The position numbers and the translations under genes were made by a program. 64,000 nucleotides of DNA from Alkalibacillus filiformis (GTDB taxonomy: Bacteria > Bacillota > Bacilli > Bacillales > Alkalibacillaceae): positions 558,001 to 622,000 of the forward strand of contig NZ_JAUSUP010000001.1 of the NCBI RefSeq assembly GCF_030814115.1, read 5' to 3'. The notes under the pieces were generated by a model. It saw only the letters and a list, made by a program, of their open reading frames with translations, did no database searches and was not told where the DNA came from. Positions 35,936-45,592 of the stretch are shown here, one piece after another (positions within the stretch are counted from its first letter, which is position 1; every line of letters starts with the position of its first letter).

Positions 35936-36640
35936 TTACTTTTTTCCTAGGTGCATAGCCGCTGCACCTAAAGCGAAGCTCTTAACTTTCACATCATCAA
36001 AACCTGCTTCAAAGAACATCGATTTCAGTTTCGTTTTACCAGGGAAGTTTTTCGTTGATTCATGTAACCAAGCATATTCTTCGTAACTTTTAGCGAACAT
36101 CTTTCCAAACAACGGCATGATATGTTTAAAGTAAAAGAAGTATAATTGCTTAAAGACAGGAAGTGTCGGCTGTGAAGTTTCAAGACAGACGACTTGACCA
36201 CCTGGTTTAACGACACGGTACATTTCTTTTAACACTTGCATATAGTCTGGAACATTCCTTAAACCAAATCCGATTGTTACATAGTCGAAACTATTGTCTT
36301 CATATGGTAGAGACATTGCATCACCGTGTACGAATGTCACCTGGTCTGCACTTTGTTCCCGTTTCTTTTCCTCCCCAACTGACAACATGTTTTGACTAAA
36401 GTCGAGCCCTACGACATTCCCTTTAGGCCCTACAGCATCAGCTAACGCTAAAGTCCAATCCCCTGTACCACAACAAACATCTAAGCAATGTGAATCTTTC
36501 TCAACGTTCATTTGTTTCATCACAGTTTTGCGCCATGCTTTATGACGCTGAAAAGAAATGATGGAGTTCATCCGGTCATATCTTTTATATATTTTCTCAA
36601 AGACGTTATGTACTTTCTCTGATTTCGTATTTGGATCCAT
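35936..36640 (-). CDS. menG: Demethylmenaquinone methyltransferase
   Basis: The 234-residue UbiE-type enzyme performs the last step of menaquinone synthesis. SAM motif I is [16 protein letters not shown]; the UbiE signatures [26 protein letters not shown] and [10 protein letters not shown] are present. AGGAGTAGAG precedes the ATG. It sits between hepS and hepT, as in the B. subtilis gerC locus. Confidence 0.95.
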   Translation of the reverse strand: MDPNTKSEKVHNVFEKIYKRYDRMNSIISFQRHKAWRKTVMKQMNVEKDSHCLDVCCGTGDWTLALADAVGPKGNVVGLDFSQNMLSVGEEKKREQSADQVTFVHGDAMSLPYEDNSFDYVTIGFGLRNVPDYMQVLKEMYRVVKPGGQVVCLETSQPTLPVFKQLYFFYFKHIMPLFGKMFAKSYEEYAWLHESTKNFPGKTKLKSMFFEAGFDDVKVKSFALGAAAMHLGKK

Positions 36641-36766
36641 CTATTTCTCTACTCCTACTTACGCTTTTTATAATTAGATTTATGACAGTGAGCACATGGT
36701 TATTATTAGACACCAATCGAAGGTGAACCATTATCAAAATAATCAAAGTGGGTATTATAGAAACAT

Positions 36767-37378
36767 TTAACGTTGTTCAATCACTTGTTTAATTTCACTT
36801 TGTTGATGGTTTACTAAATCATTAAACCACGGTAAATAATTATGGAGACTTAAGATTTTATTTTTTATTTCAGGTAGCCACTCTTCTTCATAGCTTTCAA
36901 CCTCATAATATTTAGCAATGCCATTAAATAAGTGTGAATAAACATTAATTACTTGTTCAACCCACTCGTTAGGCGAAAATTGTTTATGTAATAAGTCTAC
37001 TTTATATTCATTGATTCTCTTTATGTACGGTAAAAAATGATAGAGAGCGTTCGTTAACCCCGCATTAGAAAGTAACTTATAAAACAAAGAACTGTGATAA
37101 TCGCCTAATAAAACTTTGAGCTGATTATCTTTTAATTCTTCTTGAGAACTACTTTCATTAAAGTATTGATCAACTATGTCGTGAACGTTTAGCGATACTT
37201 GCATATTGACTAGTGCATCAGCAATGATATGGTCCTTCTGATCAACAAGTTGATATATATACCACATATAACCTTCAACAAATACTTGATCATACAAAGC
37301 TTCATCGATATAAGGGTGTTTATATCGTTTCAGAAACTCATTTTTAAAGTTATTTATGTTTTCAAAATGCGTTTGCAT
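36767..37378 (-). CDS. hepS: Heptaprenyl diphosphate synthase component I
   Basis: The 203-residue protein is the small regulatory subunit paired with HepT. The family segment LLGDYHSSLFYKLLSNAGL followed by IKRINEYKVDLL identifies it. It is shorter than the usual ~250 residues, mostly at the C-terminus. AAAGGTGA lies before the ATG. The palindrome AACCTAAaTTAGGTT (37395-37409) lies in the leader. In B. subtilis mtrA and mtrB lie between hbs and hepS; they are absent here. The 126 bases between hepS and menG show no gene. Confidence 0.82.
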   Translation of the reverse strand: MQTHFENINNFKNEFLKRYKHPYIDEALYDQVFVEGYMWYIYQLVDQKDHIIADALVNMQVSLNVHDIVDQYFNESSSQEELKDNQLKVLLGDYHSSLFYKLLSNAGLTNALYHFLPYIKRINEYKVDLLHKQFSPNEWVEQVINVYSHLFNGIAKYYEVESYEEEWLPEIKNKILSLHNYLPWFNDLVNHQQSEIKQVIEQR

Positions 37379-37498
37379 ATATAATCACCTTTTAAACCTA
37401 AATTAGGTTGAATATCTCTTCTTTATGTATTTTAGCACTTTTCCTCTATTTTATCTAATCTACTGAGTTAAAAAATCGTTAATAAGACGTTACATTAA

Positions 37499-37526
37499 AA
37501 AAAGAGGGGTTGTCCCCCTCTTTTAA
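37499..37526. terminator. Terminator after hbs
   Basis: The stem AAAAGAGGGG (37500-37509) pairs with CCCCTCTTTT (37515-37524), with T-runs on the minus strand. It ends the hbs transcript. Confidence 0.85.
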
Positions 37527-37542
37527 ATGCCCTATGTATCAA

Positions 37543-37815
37543 TTATTTAACTGCATCTTTAAGGGCTTTACCTGGTTTAAACGCAGGTACTTTGCTTGCA
37601 GGAATATCAATCTCTTGACCAGTTTGAGGGTTACGACCTTTACGCGCAGAACGCTCACGTACCTCAAAGTTACCAAATCCGATAAGTTGTACTTTTTCAG
37701 ATTTTGTTAAAGAATCAGTAATTGCTTCAAACACTGAATCTACAGCTTTAGAAGCATCCTTCTTTGAAAGATCAGCATTTTCAGCTACAGTATTGACTAG
37801 ATCTGTCTTGTTCAT
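37543..37815 (-). CDS. hbs: DNA-binding protein HU
   Basis: The 90-residue nucleoid protein starts [21 protein letters not shown]. It contains the HU signature [21 protein letters not shown] with the DNA-binding beta-arm and the intercalating proline. A GGAGGTG site at ideal spacing marks the ATG at 37815. The upstream 37834-38190 stretch is AT-rich and I find no supportable gene in it; it likely holds the hbs promoter region. Confidence 0.97.
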   Translation of the reverse strand: MNKTDLVNTVAENADLSKKDASKAVDSVFEAITDSLTKSEKVQLIGFGNFEVRERSARKGRNPQTGQEIDIPASKVPAFKPGKALKDAVK

Positions 37816-38186
37816 GTTTTTCACCTCCTTCAAAAGTTATTAATATAAGTTAACTTTCACTTTAACTTGATTAACTAAAAAGCAAAAGTTAATCACAGAA
37901 ATGACTAAATTATTGCAAGTTTCAAACATTCAAACTACTAACATTGTTACCAAAATTTAAACAGAGATACATAGAAAATGCAACAAATACGCATTCTATC
38001 AGTGTTTTGCAGTAATCAAACTCGTTAGTAGCATATTTTTCTAGTTGATGTAACTGCATATTATCACATGCTTTGAGCAGTTTCAACACGAAATTGCACC
38101 AAATCAACGTTTTTTAGGTGTTTTTAGGTATTTTTGACTAATCATCAGTTACATATAATGTCATGATTTACATATTCAAGTTCAAA

Positions 38187-38223
38187 ATAAAAAGCGAGTG
38201 CCTTATTAGGTCACTCGCTCTTT
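38187..38223 (-). terminator. Terminator after spoIVA
   Basis: The stem GCGAGTG plus inner CCT/AGG (38194-38203 with 38208-38219) is followed on the minus strand by TTTTTATTTTG. Confidence 0.8.
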
Positions 38224-38233
38224 AACGATATTT

Positions 38234-39712
38234 TTATAAAATTATAGCGATTAAACCACCGCTACCTTCATTAATAATACGCTCTAAAGTGTCTTTTAAC
38301 TTATAACGAGCATGCTCTGGCATTAATGTTAACTTAGCATGGATTCCTTCTCTAACAATTGAACTTAAGGAGCGGCCAAAAATATCAGACTTCCAAATAG
38401 ATAATGGATCTTCTTCAAAGTCTTGCATTAAATATCTCACAAGCTCTTCGCTTTGCTTTTCAGTGCCAATAATTGGTGCAAATTCTGATTCTACATCAAC
38501 TTTGATCATATGAATTGAGGGTGCTACCGCTTTTAACCTTACTCCAAATCGTGAACCTTGCCTTATAATCTCTGGTTCTTCTAGTCGCATATCTTCTAAT
38601 GAAGGACTAGCAATTCCATAACCTGTTTGTTTAACCATTGATAGTGCATCAGAGACTTGGTCGTACTCTCGCTTGGCATCAGTATAATCTTGTAATAGCT
38701 CTAACAAGTGGTCTTTGCCTCTAATTTCTTCTCCAACAATTTCATTTAACACTTGATCGTATAATTCATCTGATGCGTGTAAGTCAATCTCTGCAACACC
38801 TTCACCCATTTCCATTCCAGCCATTCGCGCTTCAGTAATGAATTCATAATCATGGAATTCACCTACAACACGATCAACATCTCTTAAACGTTTAATGTTT
38901 TGAACGGTGTCTTGAATCGCTTCTTGGAACTGCCTTCGTAACCAATGATCTTCTTTTAATGACATTACCCAACTTGGTAAATTAACATTAACTTCAAGTA
39001 CAGGGAACTCATATAAAGCTTCACGCAAAATGTTATTAACGTCATCTTCACGAAGATTTTCAACTGACACCGGCAATACTGGAATATCGTATTCTTCTGC
39101 AAGTTCTTCTCTTAATAAGTTTGCATCCGGTGAATGTGGTTGGCTTGAGTTTAATACCATAATAAATGGTTTACCAACTTCTTTTAATTCATCAACAACT
39201 TGCCTTTCAGCTTCTAAATAATCTTTTCTTGGGATGTCACCGAATGAACCATCAGTTGTTACAACGATTCCAATTGTTGAATGTTCTTGAATCACTTTTC
39301 GTGTACCCATTTCCGCTGCATCATGGAATGGGATAGCTTCTTCGTACCATGGAGTATGAATCATTCTAGGTCCGTTTTCATCTTCAAAACCTTGAGCACC
39401 TGTAACAGTATACCCGACACAATCGACTAAACGTACGCGAACATCTAATCCTTCTTCAACAGCTACTTCTACAGCTTGATTAGGAATGAACTTTGGCTCA
39501 GTAGTCATAATTGTTCGACCAGCAGCGCTTTGAGGAAGTTCATCTTTCGCTCTTTCCCTTTCCTGCTCATCAACGATGTTAGGTAAAACAACGAGATCCA
39601 TAAAGCGTTTAATGAACGTCGATTTACCTGTTCTTACTGCTCCAACTACTCCTAAATAAATGTCCCCGTTTGTCCGTCTCGATATGTCATGAAACACGTT
39701 AAACTTTTCCAT
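38234..39712 (-). CDS. spoIVA: Stage IV sporulation protein A (spore coat ATPase)
   Basis: The 492-residue morphogenetic ATPase polymerises on the forespore surface as the base layer of the coat. Walker A is GAVRTGKST (24-32) and Walker B lies in VRLVDCVGY; the middle and C-terminal domains match the family to the last residues (GSGGLIAIIL). GGAGGG before 39712 sets the start against the longer frame from 39763. It is single-gene, with its own terminator, and marks the organism as an endospore former. Confidence 0.97.
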   Translation of the reverse strand: MEKFNVFHDISRRTNGDIYLGVVGAVRTGKSTFIKRFMDLVVLPNIVDEQERERAKDELPQSAAGRTIMTTEPKFIPNQAVEVAVEEGLDVRVRLVDCVGYTVTGAQGFEDENGPRMIHTPWYEEAIPFHDAAEMGTRKVIQEHSTIGIVVTTDGSFGDIPRKDYLEAERQVVDELKEVGKPFIMVLNSSQPHSPDANLLREELAEEYDIPVLPVSVENLREDDVNNILREALYEFPVLEVNVNLPSWVMSLKEDHWLRRQFQEAIQDTVQNIKRLRDVDRVVGEFHDYEFITEARMAGMEMGEGVAEIDLHASDELYDQVLNEIVGEEIRGKDHLLELLQDYTDAKREYDQVSDALSMVKQTGYGIASPSLEDMRLEEPEIIRQGSRFGVRLKAVAPSIHMIKVDVESEFAPIIGTEKQSEELVRYLMQDFEEDPLSIWKSDIFGRSLSSIVREGIHAKLTLMPEHARYKLKDTLERIINEGSGGLIAIIL

Positions 39713-39806
39713 TTTATCCCTCCGACCTGATCCATTTATCGACCACTTGTTATGATTTGGCACTACTAATTTATGTCGTTGTCCTAATCAAATATGACTT
39801 AAAAAT

Positions 39807-39848
39807 ATAAAAAAATAGAGATTCTAATAAATAATAATAGAATCTCTA
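39807..39848 (-). terminator. Terminator after yphF
   Basis: An 11-bp perfect stem (39816-39826 with 39838-39848, 11-base loop) is followed on the minus strand by TTTTTTTATATTTTT. Confidence 0.8.
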
Positions 39849-39865
39849 CTTAATCTTATGAAAGT

Positions 39866-40588
39866 TTATTCAGTTACTATGCCTTCTTTTAGAACAATTT
39901 GCCCATCTTCTAAATACATTTCAGGTGAAAATGCAGGGACTATTGGGTAATGCTCGATTAGTAAATACCGTAAATCACCATCATATTGATCGATGTCTTC
40001 ACTTTCCATCAATTGATAAACATCAGGTCGATAATCTACAACAGCTTCACCTTGAGTTGTCATGACGACGTCAAGCTCTTGTCCTGTATATGGGCTTGTC
40101 ACATGAGGTTCTTCCCTTAGGTTGACGCGATCTTCATTAATCGTAAATAAACCATTTCCTAACGACTCACCATATGGAGGATTACCTGCACTATTACGGT
40201 AAATGTTTATCTCATAATTAATTGACCTTAAAGTTTGCGTTACGCGCACATCTGAAACTTGTATGGTTGGTTATTCTCTTGGATCAACGATTACATATGA
40301 GTAATAACCACCTTGTTCATAGGCGTTACCTGGCGTCTCACCTAAAATATTCTCTTCTTTTAGAGCATTAAAATTTACTGGATACTTTATAAATAATGGT
40401 GTGTCCTGGTCTCTAGTATGAATCGGTAATATTCCATTGTTCCGTTCTCTAAACTCTTCTACTGCTTGTTGTACAGCCGCTAATTGTTCTTCGTTTGTAG
40501 CCTGATTCTCTTGCATTCGTTCATTTGGGTACAAACAACCAGATAATAATAAGGTAAAAACTAATAAAAATATGATTTTTAATTTCAT
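39866..40588 (-). pseudogene. yphF: YphF lipoprotein interrupted by one in-frame stop
   Basis: One continuous frame of about 240 codons matches the length and layout of the YphF lipoprotein. The first part (40588-40271) has a lipobox signal (LLLSGC) and the segments GILPIHTRDQDTPLFIKYPVNF and PGNAYEQGGYYSYVIVDPRE. After DPRE comes TAA at 40271-40273, then the same frame goes on with PTIQVSDVRVTQTLRSINYEINIYRNS and continues to 39866. No frameshift is needed. It is either a recent nonsense mutation, a sequencing error, or read-through. A downstream restart at GTG 40249 would lack the signal peptide. Confidence 0.78.
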
Positions 40589-40605
40589 GGTGTACTCGCC
40601 TCCTT

Positions 40606-40806
40606 TTACGGCGGGGTAGGCCCGCTAAACACGATGTACAAGATTATAAACCCACCAACTAACATACAAATATAGGCGATGGCTGCAACAACTCCACTAA
40701 TAATGCCTGTTAACTTATGTCTTGCTAACAGTATTAGACCTGTTGCTACAAATAGTAGAATCATACCGACAAATGATATGTACATTCTTAACATTGGTTC
40801 TGACAT
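40606..40806 (-). CDS. yphE: YphE, DUF2768 small membrane protein
   Basis: The 66-residue protein has two membrane helices (about 7-28 and 36-59) and ends IVFSGPTPP, typical of the DUF2768/YphE family. Function is unknown; it occurs in spore formers. It lies between spoVIF and yphF, 17 bases before yphF, probably in one unit with it. Confidence 0.8.
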   Translation of the reverse strand: MSEPMLRMYISFVGMILLFVATGLILLARHKLTGIISGVVAAIAYICMLVGGFIILYIVFSGPTPP

Positions 40807-40886
40807 GGGGATGCCTTCCTTTCACACAGTTTAAAACCAATAAAATTATAACACGAAATAGTAAACTTATGCTTGTCCAAACATAG

Positions 40887-40920
40887 TTAAAAGAGGTGTA
40901 GGGGCATACACCTCTTTTAT
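40887..40920. terminator. Terminator after spoVIF
   Basis: A 12-bp perfect stem (40889-40900 with 40907-40918, 6-base loop) has A/T tails on both sides. Nothing else is visible in 40807-41016. Confidence 0.85.
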
Positions 40921-41016
40921 AATGACTAACTTCCTCAAAAGTAGCTCAAAATTCTATTACATTTCATCATATGAATTTTAGCATAGTTATGCCAAGTCCT
41001 CTTGCCCAAATTATAA

Positions 41017-41280
41017 CTATTTTTTGAAAATCTGTTGTAACGTTGAGTAATCTATTGAATCACTCTTTTTAACAATCATCTCTACTAATTGGTCTTCCTT
41101 TTGTTGACTCATCGGTTTATTTGCCATTCTTGCTAATTGTTTAACTAACCTACGTACAGTTCTTTCATCTGAGAAATCGGCATTTTGTACGGATTGTGCC
41201 ACTTGGACAATTTCTTCAGGCGATATATTGGCTTTCTTATTCAAGTGCTCAAAAATTGACTGTTGAAAGTCTTGACTCAT
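41017..41280 (-). CDS. spoVIF: Stage VI sporulation protein F
   Basis: The 87-residue protein aligns along its length with the SpoVIF family: FEHLNKKANISPEEIVQVAQSVQNADFSDERTVRRLVKQLARMA and a C-terminal KKSDSIDYSTLQQIFKK. In B. subtilis the family member is a late mother-cell protein needed for coat assembly and spore resistance. It is small, soluble and helical. It is 81 bases from gpsA; there is no clear terminator between them. Confidence 0.82.
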   Translation of the reverse strand: MSQDFQQSIFEHLNKKANISPEEIVQVAQSVQNADFSDERTVRRLVKQLARMANKPMSQQKEDQLVEMIVKKSDSIDYSTLQQIFKK

Positions 41281-41361
41281 GTTGATCCTCCTTCAGTATG
41301 CATTCGTAATAATATATGCATTCTAAAAGAAGTTGTTCTATTTTAAGACAGATGAATTAGA

Positions 41362-42381
41362 CTATCCATTAGAAATTTGCTCAAGCTCATCCGCTTTGCT
41401 ACGGTTCATTAAATCATCGACAACGTCTTTAGCAGGTTTATCATTAACAACTAGTTCATAGAGGCCTTCTGTAATTGGCATATTTACTTCTAATTTTTTA
41501 GACATTTGATACGCAGCTTTCGTCGTACGTACACCTTCAACAACCATTCCCATTTGATCTAATACGTCATCGAGCTTGTAGCCTTTGCCTAACATATTTC
41601 CTGCGCGCCAGTTTCGGCTATGTTGACTTGTGCATGTAACGATTAAATCACCGACACCTGTTAAGCCAGCAAATGTAAGTGGATTGGCATCTAAATGTTT
41701 ACCTAAACGAGCAATTTCTGCTAAACCTCTCGTAATTAACGCCGCTTTAGCATTATCACCATAACCTAAACCATCAGAGATCCCGGCACCTAAAGCAATA
41801 ATATTCTTTAAGGCTCCACCAATCTCAACACCTACGAGATCTTCATTCGTATACACTCTGAAGCTCTCGTTCATAAATAAATCTTGAGCTATAATCGCTT
41901 GATCAATTTGTAAAGATGATACTGTAACAGTTGTTGGCTGTCTTCTTCCAACTTCCTCAGCATGACTTGGGCCACTTAATACGACAATTCCTTTACCTAG
42001 TTCAGGACCTAATTCTTCGGCCATCATTTCAGAAATGCGTTTATTAGTTTCAGGTTCAATCCCTTTTGATGCATGTATAATGGTTTGATCACTTGTTACA
42101 TAAGGTTTTACTTGCTGACACACTTGTCTAATCGCTTTAGTTGGTACTACAAACAAAATGGCATCAGCACCTTTTATAACTTGTTCTAAACTGGTATCGG
42201 CATGGATTAAATGATTTAGCTGAATGCCTTCTAAGTATTGTTTATTTTCACGATCATTATTTATTTGTTCAGCTTGTTCTTGACGGTGTGACCATAGAGC
42301 AACTTCATGATCATTATCGGCTAACACGATTGATAATGCCGTACCCCAACTTCCAGAACCTAATACAGCTATTTTCCCCAT
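41362..42381 (-). CDS. gpsA: Glycerol-3-phosphate dehydrogenase [NAD(P)+]
   Basis: The 339-residue enzyme reduces dihydroxyacetone phosphate to sn-glycerol 3-phosphate for phospholipids. The N-terminal GSGSWGTALSIVLADN dinucleotide motif and the catalytic VEIGGALKNIIALGAGISDGL and TCTSQHSRNWRAG segments are present. It starts 14 bases after der, as in B. subtilis. Confidence 0.96.
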   Translation of the reverse strand: MGKIAVLGSGSWGTALSIVLADNDHEVALWSHRQEQAEQINNDRENKQYLEGIQLNHLIHADTSLEQVIKGADAILFVVPTKAIRQVCQQVKPYVTSDQTIIHASKGIEPETNKRISEMMAEELGPELGKGIVVLSGPSHAEEVGRRQPTTVTVSSLQIDQAIIAQDLFMNESFRVYTNEDLVGVEIGGALKNIIALGAGISDGLGYGDNAKAALITRGLAEIARLGKHLDANPLTFAGLTGVGDLIVTCTSQHSRNWRAGNMLGKGYKLDDVLDQMGMVVEGVRTTKAAYQMSKKLEVNMPITEGLYELVVNDKPAKDVVDDLMNRSKADELEQISNG

Positions 42382-42395
42382 ATTTTCACCTCATT

Positions 42396-43706
42396 TTAAG
42401 ATCTTTGTCTTGCATAAATTTTAATCGGTGTTCCATCAAATCCAAATGCTTCACGAATTCGATTTTCTAAAAATCTTTCGTAAGTAAAATGCATTAAACT
42501 AGGGTCATTAACAAATACGACAAATGTTGGTGGTTTTGCTGCTACTTGAGTCGTGTATAAAATTTTAAGTTTTTGTCCTTTTATAGAAGGTGTCGGATTA
42601 ATTGCCAACGAGTCTTCGATTACTTCATTAAGCAAGTTTGTTTTCACTCGTTTTGAATGATTTTCACTAGCTTGTATAATTTTCGGAATTAATGTGTGAA
42701 TTCTCTTTGTTGTTGCTGCAGATAAGAACACGACTGGAGCATACGATAAAAATTGAAATTGTTTCCTTATATCCTCTTCAAACTTCTTCATCGCATCTTG
42801 TGAACTGTCAACTGTATCCCACTTATTAACGACAATAACGATCGCTTTGCCAGCTTCATGGGCATAACCAGCAATTCTTTTATCTTGTTCTATTATACCT
42901 GTATCAGCATCGATTACGACTAAAACGACATCTGAGCGTTCAATTGCTTTCAATGCTCGAAGAACACTATACTTTTCAGTTGATTCATAAACTTTTCCGC
43001 GTTTCCTCATGCCTGCTGTATCGATAATTGTGAAGTCTCGATCTTCACGCTTAAACTCAGTATCGATTGCATCCTTCGTCGTACCCTCAATATCACTAAC
43101 AATAACTCGGTCTTCACCGAGTAAAGCATTAACTAGTGACGATTTACCAACATTTGGACGTCCAATTAGAGAGAAATAAATACGTTCATCATCTTCATCG
43201 TGTTGGACATCTGTTGGAAAATGCTTAACTACTTCATCCAATACGTCACCTAAGCCTAAACCGTGTGTACCTGATACAGGATAAGGTTGACCCAATCCTA
43301 GAGAATAATACTCATATAATAAATCTTGCATTTCATAATTATCAATTTTGTTAACGGCTAAAACGACTGGTTTACTTGATTTGAATAAAATTTTAGCGAC
43401 TTCCTCATCCGCCGCTGTAATACCTTCACGACCATTTACAAGAAAGACAATAACATCTGCCTCATTAATAGCAATCTCTGCCTGTTCTCTTATTTGTACT
43501 ATTAGCGGTTCATCACTTAAATCAATCCCGCCAGTGTCAATTACATTAAATGTATTATTTAGCCACTCTGCTTCAGCATAAATACGGTCACGTGTTACAC
43601 CTGGTACATCTTCTACAATGGAGATTCTTTCCCCAACTAGCCGGTTGAAGATTGTTGATTTTCCTACATTAGGCCTTCCTACAATGGCTATTACTGATTT
43701 TCTCAT
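42396..43706 (-). CDS. der: Ribosome-assembly GTPase Der (EngA)
   Basis: The 436-residue protein has two tandem G domains: first P-loop GRPNVGKST with NKID, second P-loop GRPNVGKSS with NKWD. A C-terminal KH-like domain (about 350-436, [23 protein letters not shown]) follows. It is needed for 50S subunit assembly. The ATG at 43706 is preferred to the one three codons upstream, because AAAGGA is 8 bases from it and the family starts MRK. Confidence 0.96.
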   Translation of the reverse strand: MRKSVIAIVGRPNVGKSTIFNRLVGERISIVEDVPGVTRDRIYAEAEWLNNTFNVIDTGGIDLSDEPLIVQIREQAEIAINEADVIVFLVNGREGITAADEEVAKILFKSSKPVVLAVNKIDNYEMQDLLYEYYSLGLGQPYPVSGTHGLGLGDVLDEVVKHFPTDVQHDEDDERIYFSLIGRPNVGKSSLVNALLGEDRVIVSDIEGTTKDAIDTEFKREDRDFTIIDTAGMRKRGKVYESTEKYSVLRALKAIERSDVVLVVIDADTGIIEQDKRIAGYAHEAGKAIVIVVNKWDTVDSSQDAMKKFEEDIRKQFQFLSYAPVVFLSAATTKRIHTLIPKIIQASENHSKRVKTNLLNEVIEDSLAINPTPSIKGQKLKILYTTQVAAKPPTFVVFVNDPSLMHFTYERFLENRIREAFGFDGTPIKIYARQRS

Positions 43707-43765
43707 CTTTATCATCCTTTAAACACTATTCACTTTTATTGTGTCCAACTATATTTAATATACGA

Positions 43766-43797
43766 TTAAAAAGAGTGGCGTTTAAAGCCACCCTTTT
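43766..43797 (-). terminator. Terminator after ypfD
   Basis: A 10-bp stem with one mismatch (43770-43779 with 43787-43796, 7-base loop) is followed on the minus strand by TTTTTAATCG. Confidence 0.78.
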
Positions 43798-43800
43798 AGA

Positions 43801-44937
43801 TTACTTATTAAAATCTTTTAATTGATCACCAATTAAGTCACCAATTTGAAAAGCACTTTCGTCATCTTCTTTTTGGTACTTTTGCATCTCTTTATTTTCC
43901 TCTTCTTCTTCTACTTCTTTTATACTTAGAGAAATTCTTTGTTCTTCTTCACTAACGTCTAGTACTTTCACTTTGACTGACTGACCAACAGAAAGCACTT
44001 CTTGAGGTGTTTCGATATGGTCTTTAGAAATCTCCGAAATATGAACGAGTCCTTCTACTTGTGGGAGCACTTCTACAAACGCACCAAAGTTAACAAGTCG
44101 CTTAACAGTGCCTTCTACCACATTGCCTGATTTAAGTTGTTTCTCTACTCCAGCCCATGGTCCTGGTTGTAAATCTTTAATTGATAGGCCAATGCGTTCT
44201 GTGTCACGGTCAACAGTAATCACTTTCACTTTAACTGTTTGCCCAACCTCTACAACATCTTCTGCTTTTTCAATGTGATCATGAGAGAGTTGTGAAATAT
44301 GAACTAATCCATCAACACCACCAAGATCAACAAAGACACCAAACGATGCGATACGTTGAACAACGCCTTCGACAACATTTCCTACTTCTAATTGGTTAAA
44401 CAGCTGTTCTTTTTTACGCTCTTGCTCAGATTCAGCAACTGCTTTGTGTGATAGAATTACTCTATTACGTTCTTCATTAATTTCAATAATCTTTACCGAT
44501 AATTGTTTTCCTTTATACTTTTCTAGATCATCAACATAGAATGTCTCGATATGTGATGCAGGAATAAATCCTCTTATACCAACATCAACAATTAAGCCTG
44601 CACCCACGACTTCTGTTACAATTGCATCGAGAACTTCCTCTTCATCGTAAACCTTAAGAAGTTGTTCCCAAACGACTTTATGATCTTTTGCTTTTTTAGA
44701 TAAAATAATTACATCATCTTCTAGTTTTGTAACAACTGCTTGGAACTCATCACCTTCAGATAAAACCTCATTCGTATGATCAACATGCAAATGAGATAGC
44801 TCAGAGATTGGTATAATGCCATCAAATTTTGCTCCTATATTCACAACTACTTGTTTTTCCTCTAGTTTAACTACTGTTGCTGTTACTTCATCACCAACAT
44901 TTAAAACTTTTTCACTTAAATTATCCTGTCCAGTCAT
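43801..44937 (-). CDS. ypfD: YpfD, S1-domain RNA-binding protein
   Basis: The 378-residue protein contains four S1 domains, each with the VVNIG/FVDLGG...GLVHISQLS pattern (starting near residues 12, 100, 185 and 270). It is annotated as ribosomal S1-like in Firmicutes, but it is shorter than the six-domain E. coli S1, and in B. subtilis it is not a stable ribosomal protein. The acidic tail (EVEEEEENKEMQ) precedes the end. GGAGGAAG precedes the ATG. It lies between plsC and der. Confidence 0.92.
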   Translation of the reverse strand: MTGQDNLSEKVLNVGDEVTATVVKLEEKQVVVNIGAKFDGIIPISELSHLHVDHTNEVLSEGDEFQAVVTKLEDDVIILSKKAKDHKVVWEQLLKVYDEEEVLDAIVTEVVGAGLIVDVGIRGFIPASHIETFYVDDLEKYKGKQLSVKIIEINEERNRVILSHKAVAESEQERKKEQLFNQLEVGNVVEGVVQRIASFGVFVDLGGVDGLVHISQLSHDHIEKAEDVVEVGQTVKVKVITVDRDTERIGLSIKDLQPGPWAGVEKQLKSGNVVEGTVKRLVNFGAFVEVLPQVEGLVHISEISKDHIETPQEVLSVGQSVKVKVLDVSEEEQRISLSIKEVEEEEENKEMQKYQKEDDESAFQIGDLIGDQLKDFNK

Positions 44938-45007
44938 CTTAATTCTTCCTCCTTCTTCCTCAAAAAGAAAAAATAGCTATGTAACTTATAATAAAATAAT
45001 CATAACA

Positions 45008-45589
45008 TCATTTTTTATTTTCATCTATTAATGATTGTATATTTTCCATAATTTCATCTGTAACTTCTTGTGCTGATGGTTTATCTTCTTTCAATGTTTC
45101 AAATTCGATCGGTGGTCCATAGATCACTTTTAACGGCTTGAACCTTTCATATGTACCAATAATGGCACATGGAATTACGGTAGCATTTGAACGCATAGCA
45201 AAAAAACCAGCACCTGCTAATCCTTTCTTAAGCTGTCCATCTTTACTACGAGTCCCTTCAGGAAACAAACCTAAAGTACCACCATCTTCAAGCAGTCCCA
45301 AACCATTTCGTAAGGCATTACGGTCACGCATCCCTCGCTTTACTGGAAAAGCTTGTAGATTTCTTAACAGAAAACCGATTCCCTTCTTCTCAAACAATTC
45401 TTCTTTAGCCATAAAATGTATATCTCTTGGACAAGTAATTCCGACAACTGGAGGGTCATAATTAGATATGTGATTTGAACAAATAATTACCGGACCTTCC
45501 TTCGGTACATTCTTCTTTCCAATAATTTTAATTCTAAATAAAAATTTAAAGATCGTATATACAACTGCTTTAGCAAATTTATATAACAT
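45008..45589 (-). CDS. plsC: 1-acyl-sn-glycerol-3-phosphate acyltransferase
   Basis: The 193-residue membrane-associated enzyme makes phosphatidic acid. The N-terminal hydrophobic anchor is followed by the acyltransferase motifs NH40-x4-D45 (SNHISNYDPP) and LFPEGTRS. It starts 3 bases after the cmk stop. Confidence 0.93.
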   Translation of the reverse strand: MLYKFAKAVVYTIFKFLFRIKIIGKKNVPKEGPVIICSNHISNYDPPVVGITCPRDIHFMAKEELFEKKGIGFLLRNLQAFPVKRGMRDRNALRNGLGLLEDGGTLGLFPEGTRSKDGQLKKGLAGAGFFAMRSNATVIPCAIIGTYERFKPLKVIYGPPIEFETLKEDKPSAQEVTDEIMENIQSLIDENKK

Positions 45590-45592
45590 GAC

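Noticed and set aside
37834-38190. A 61-codon minus-strand ORF in the hbs-spoIVA gap
   Set aside because: No ribosome-binding site and no recognisable sequence; the gap is AT-rich and better read as hbs promoter and leader.
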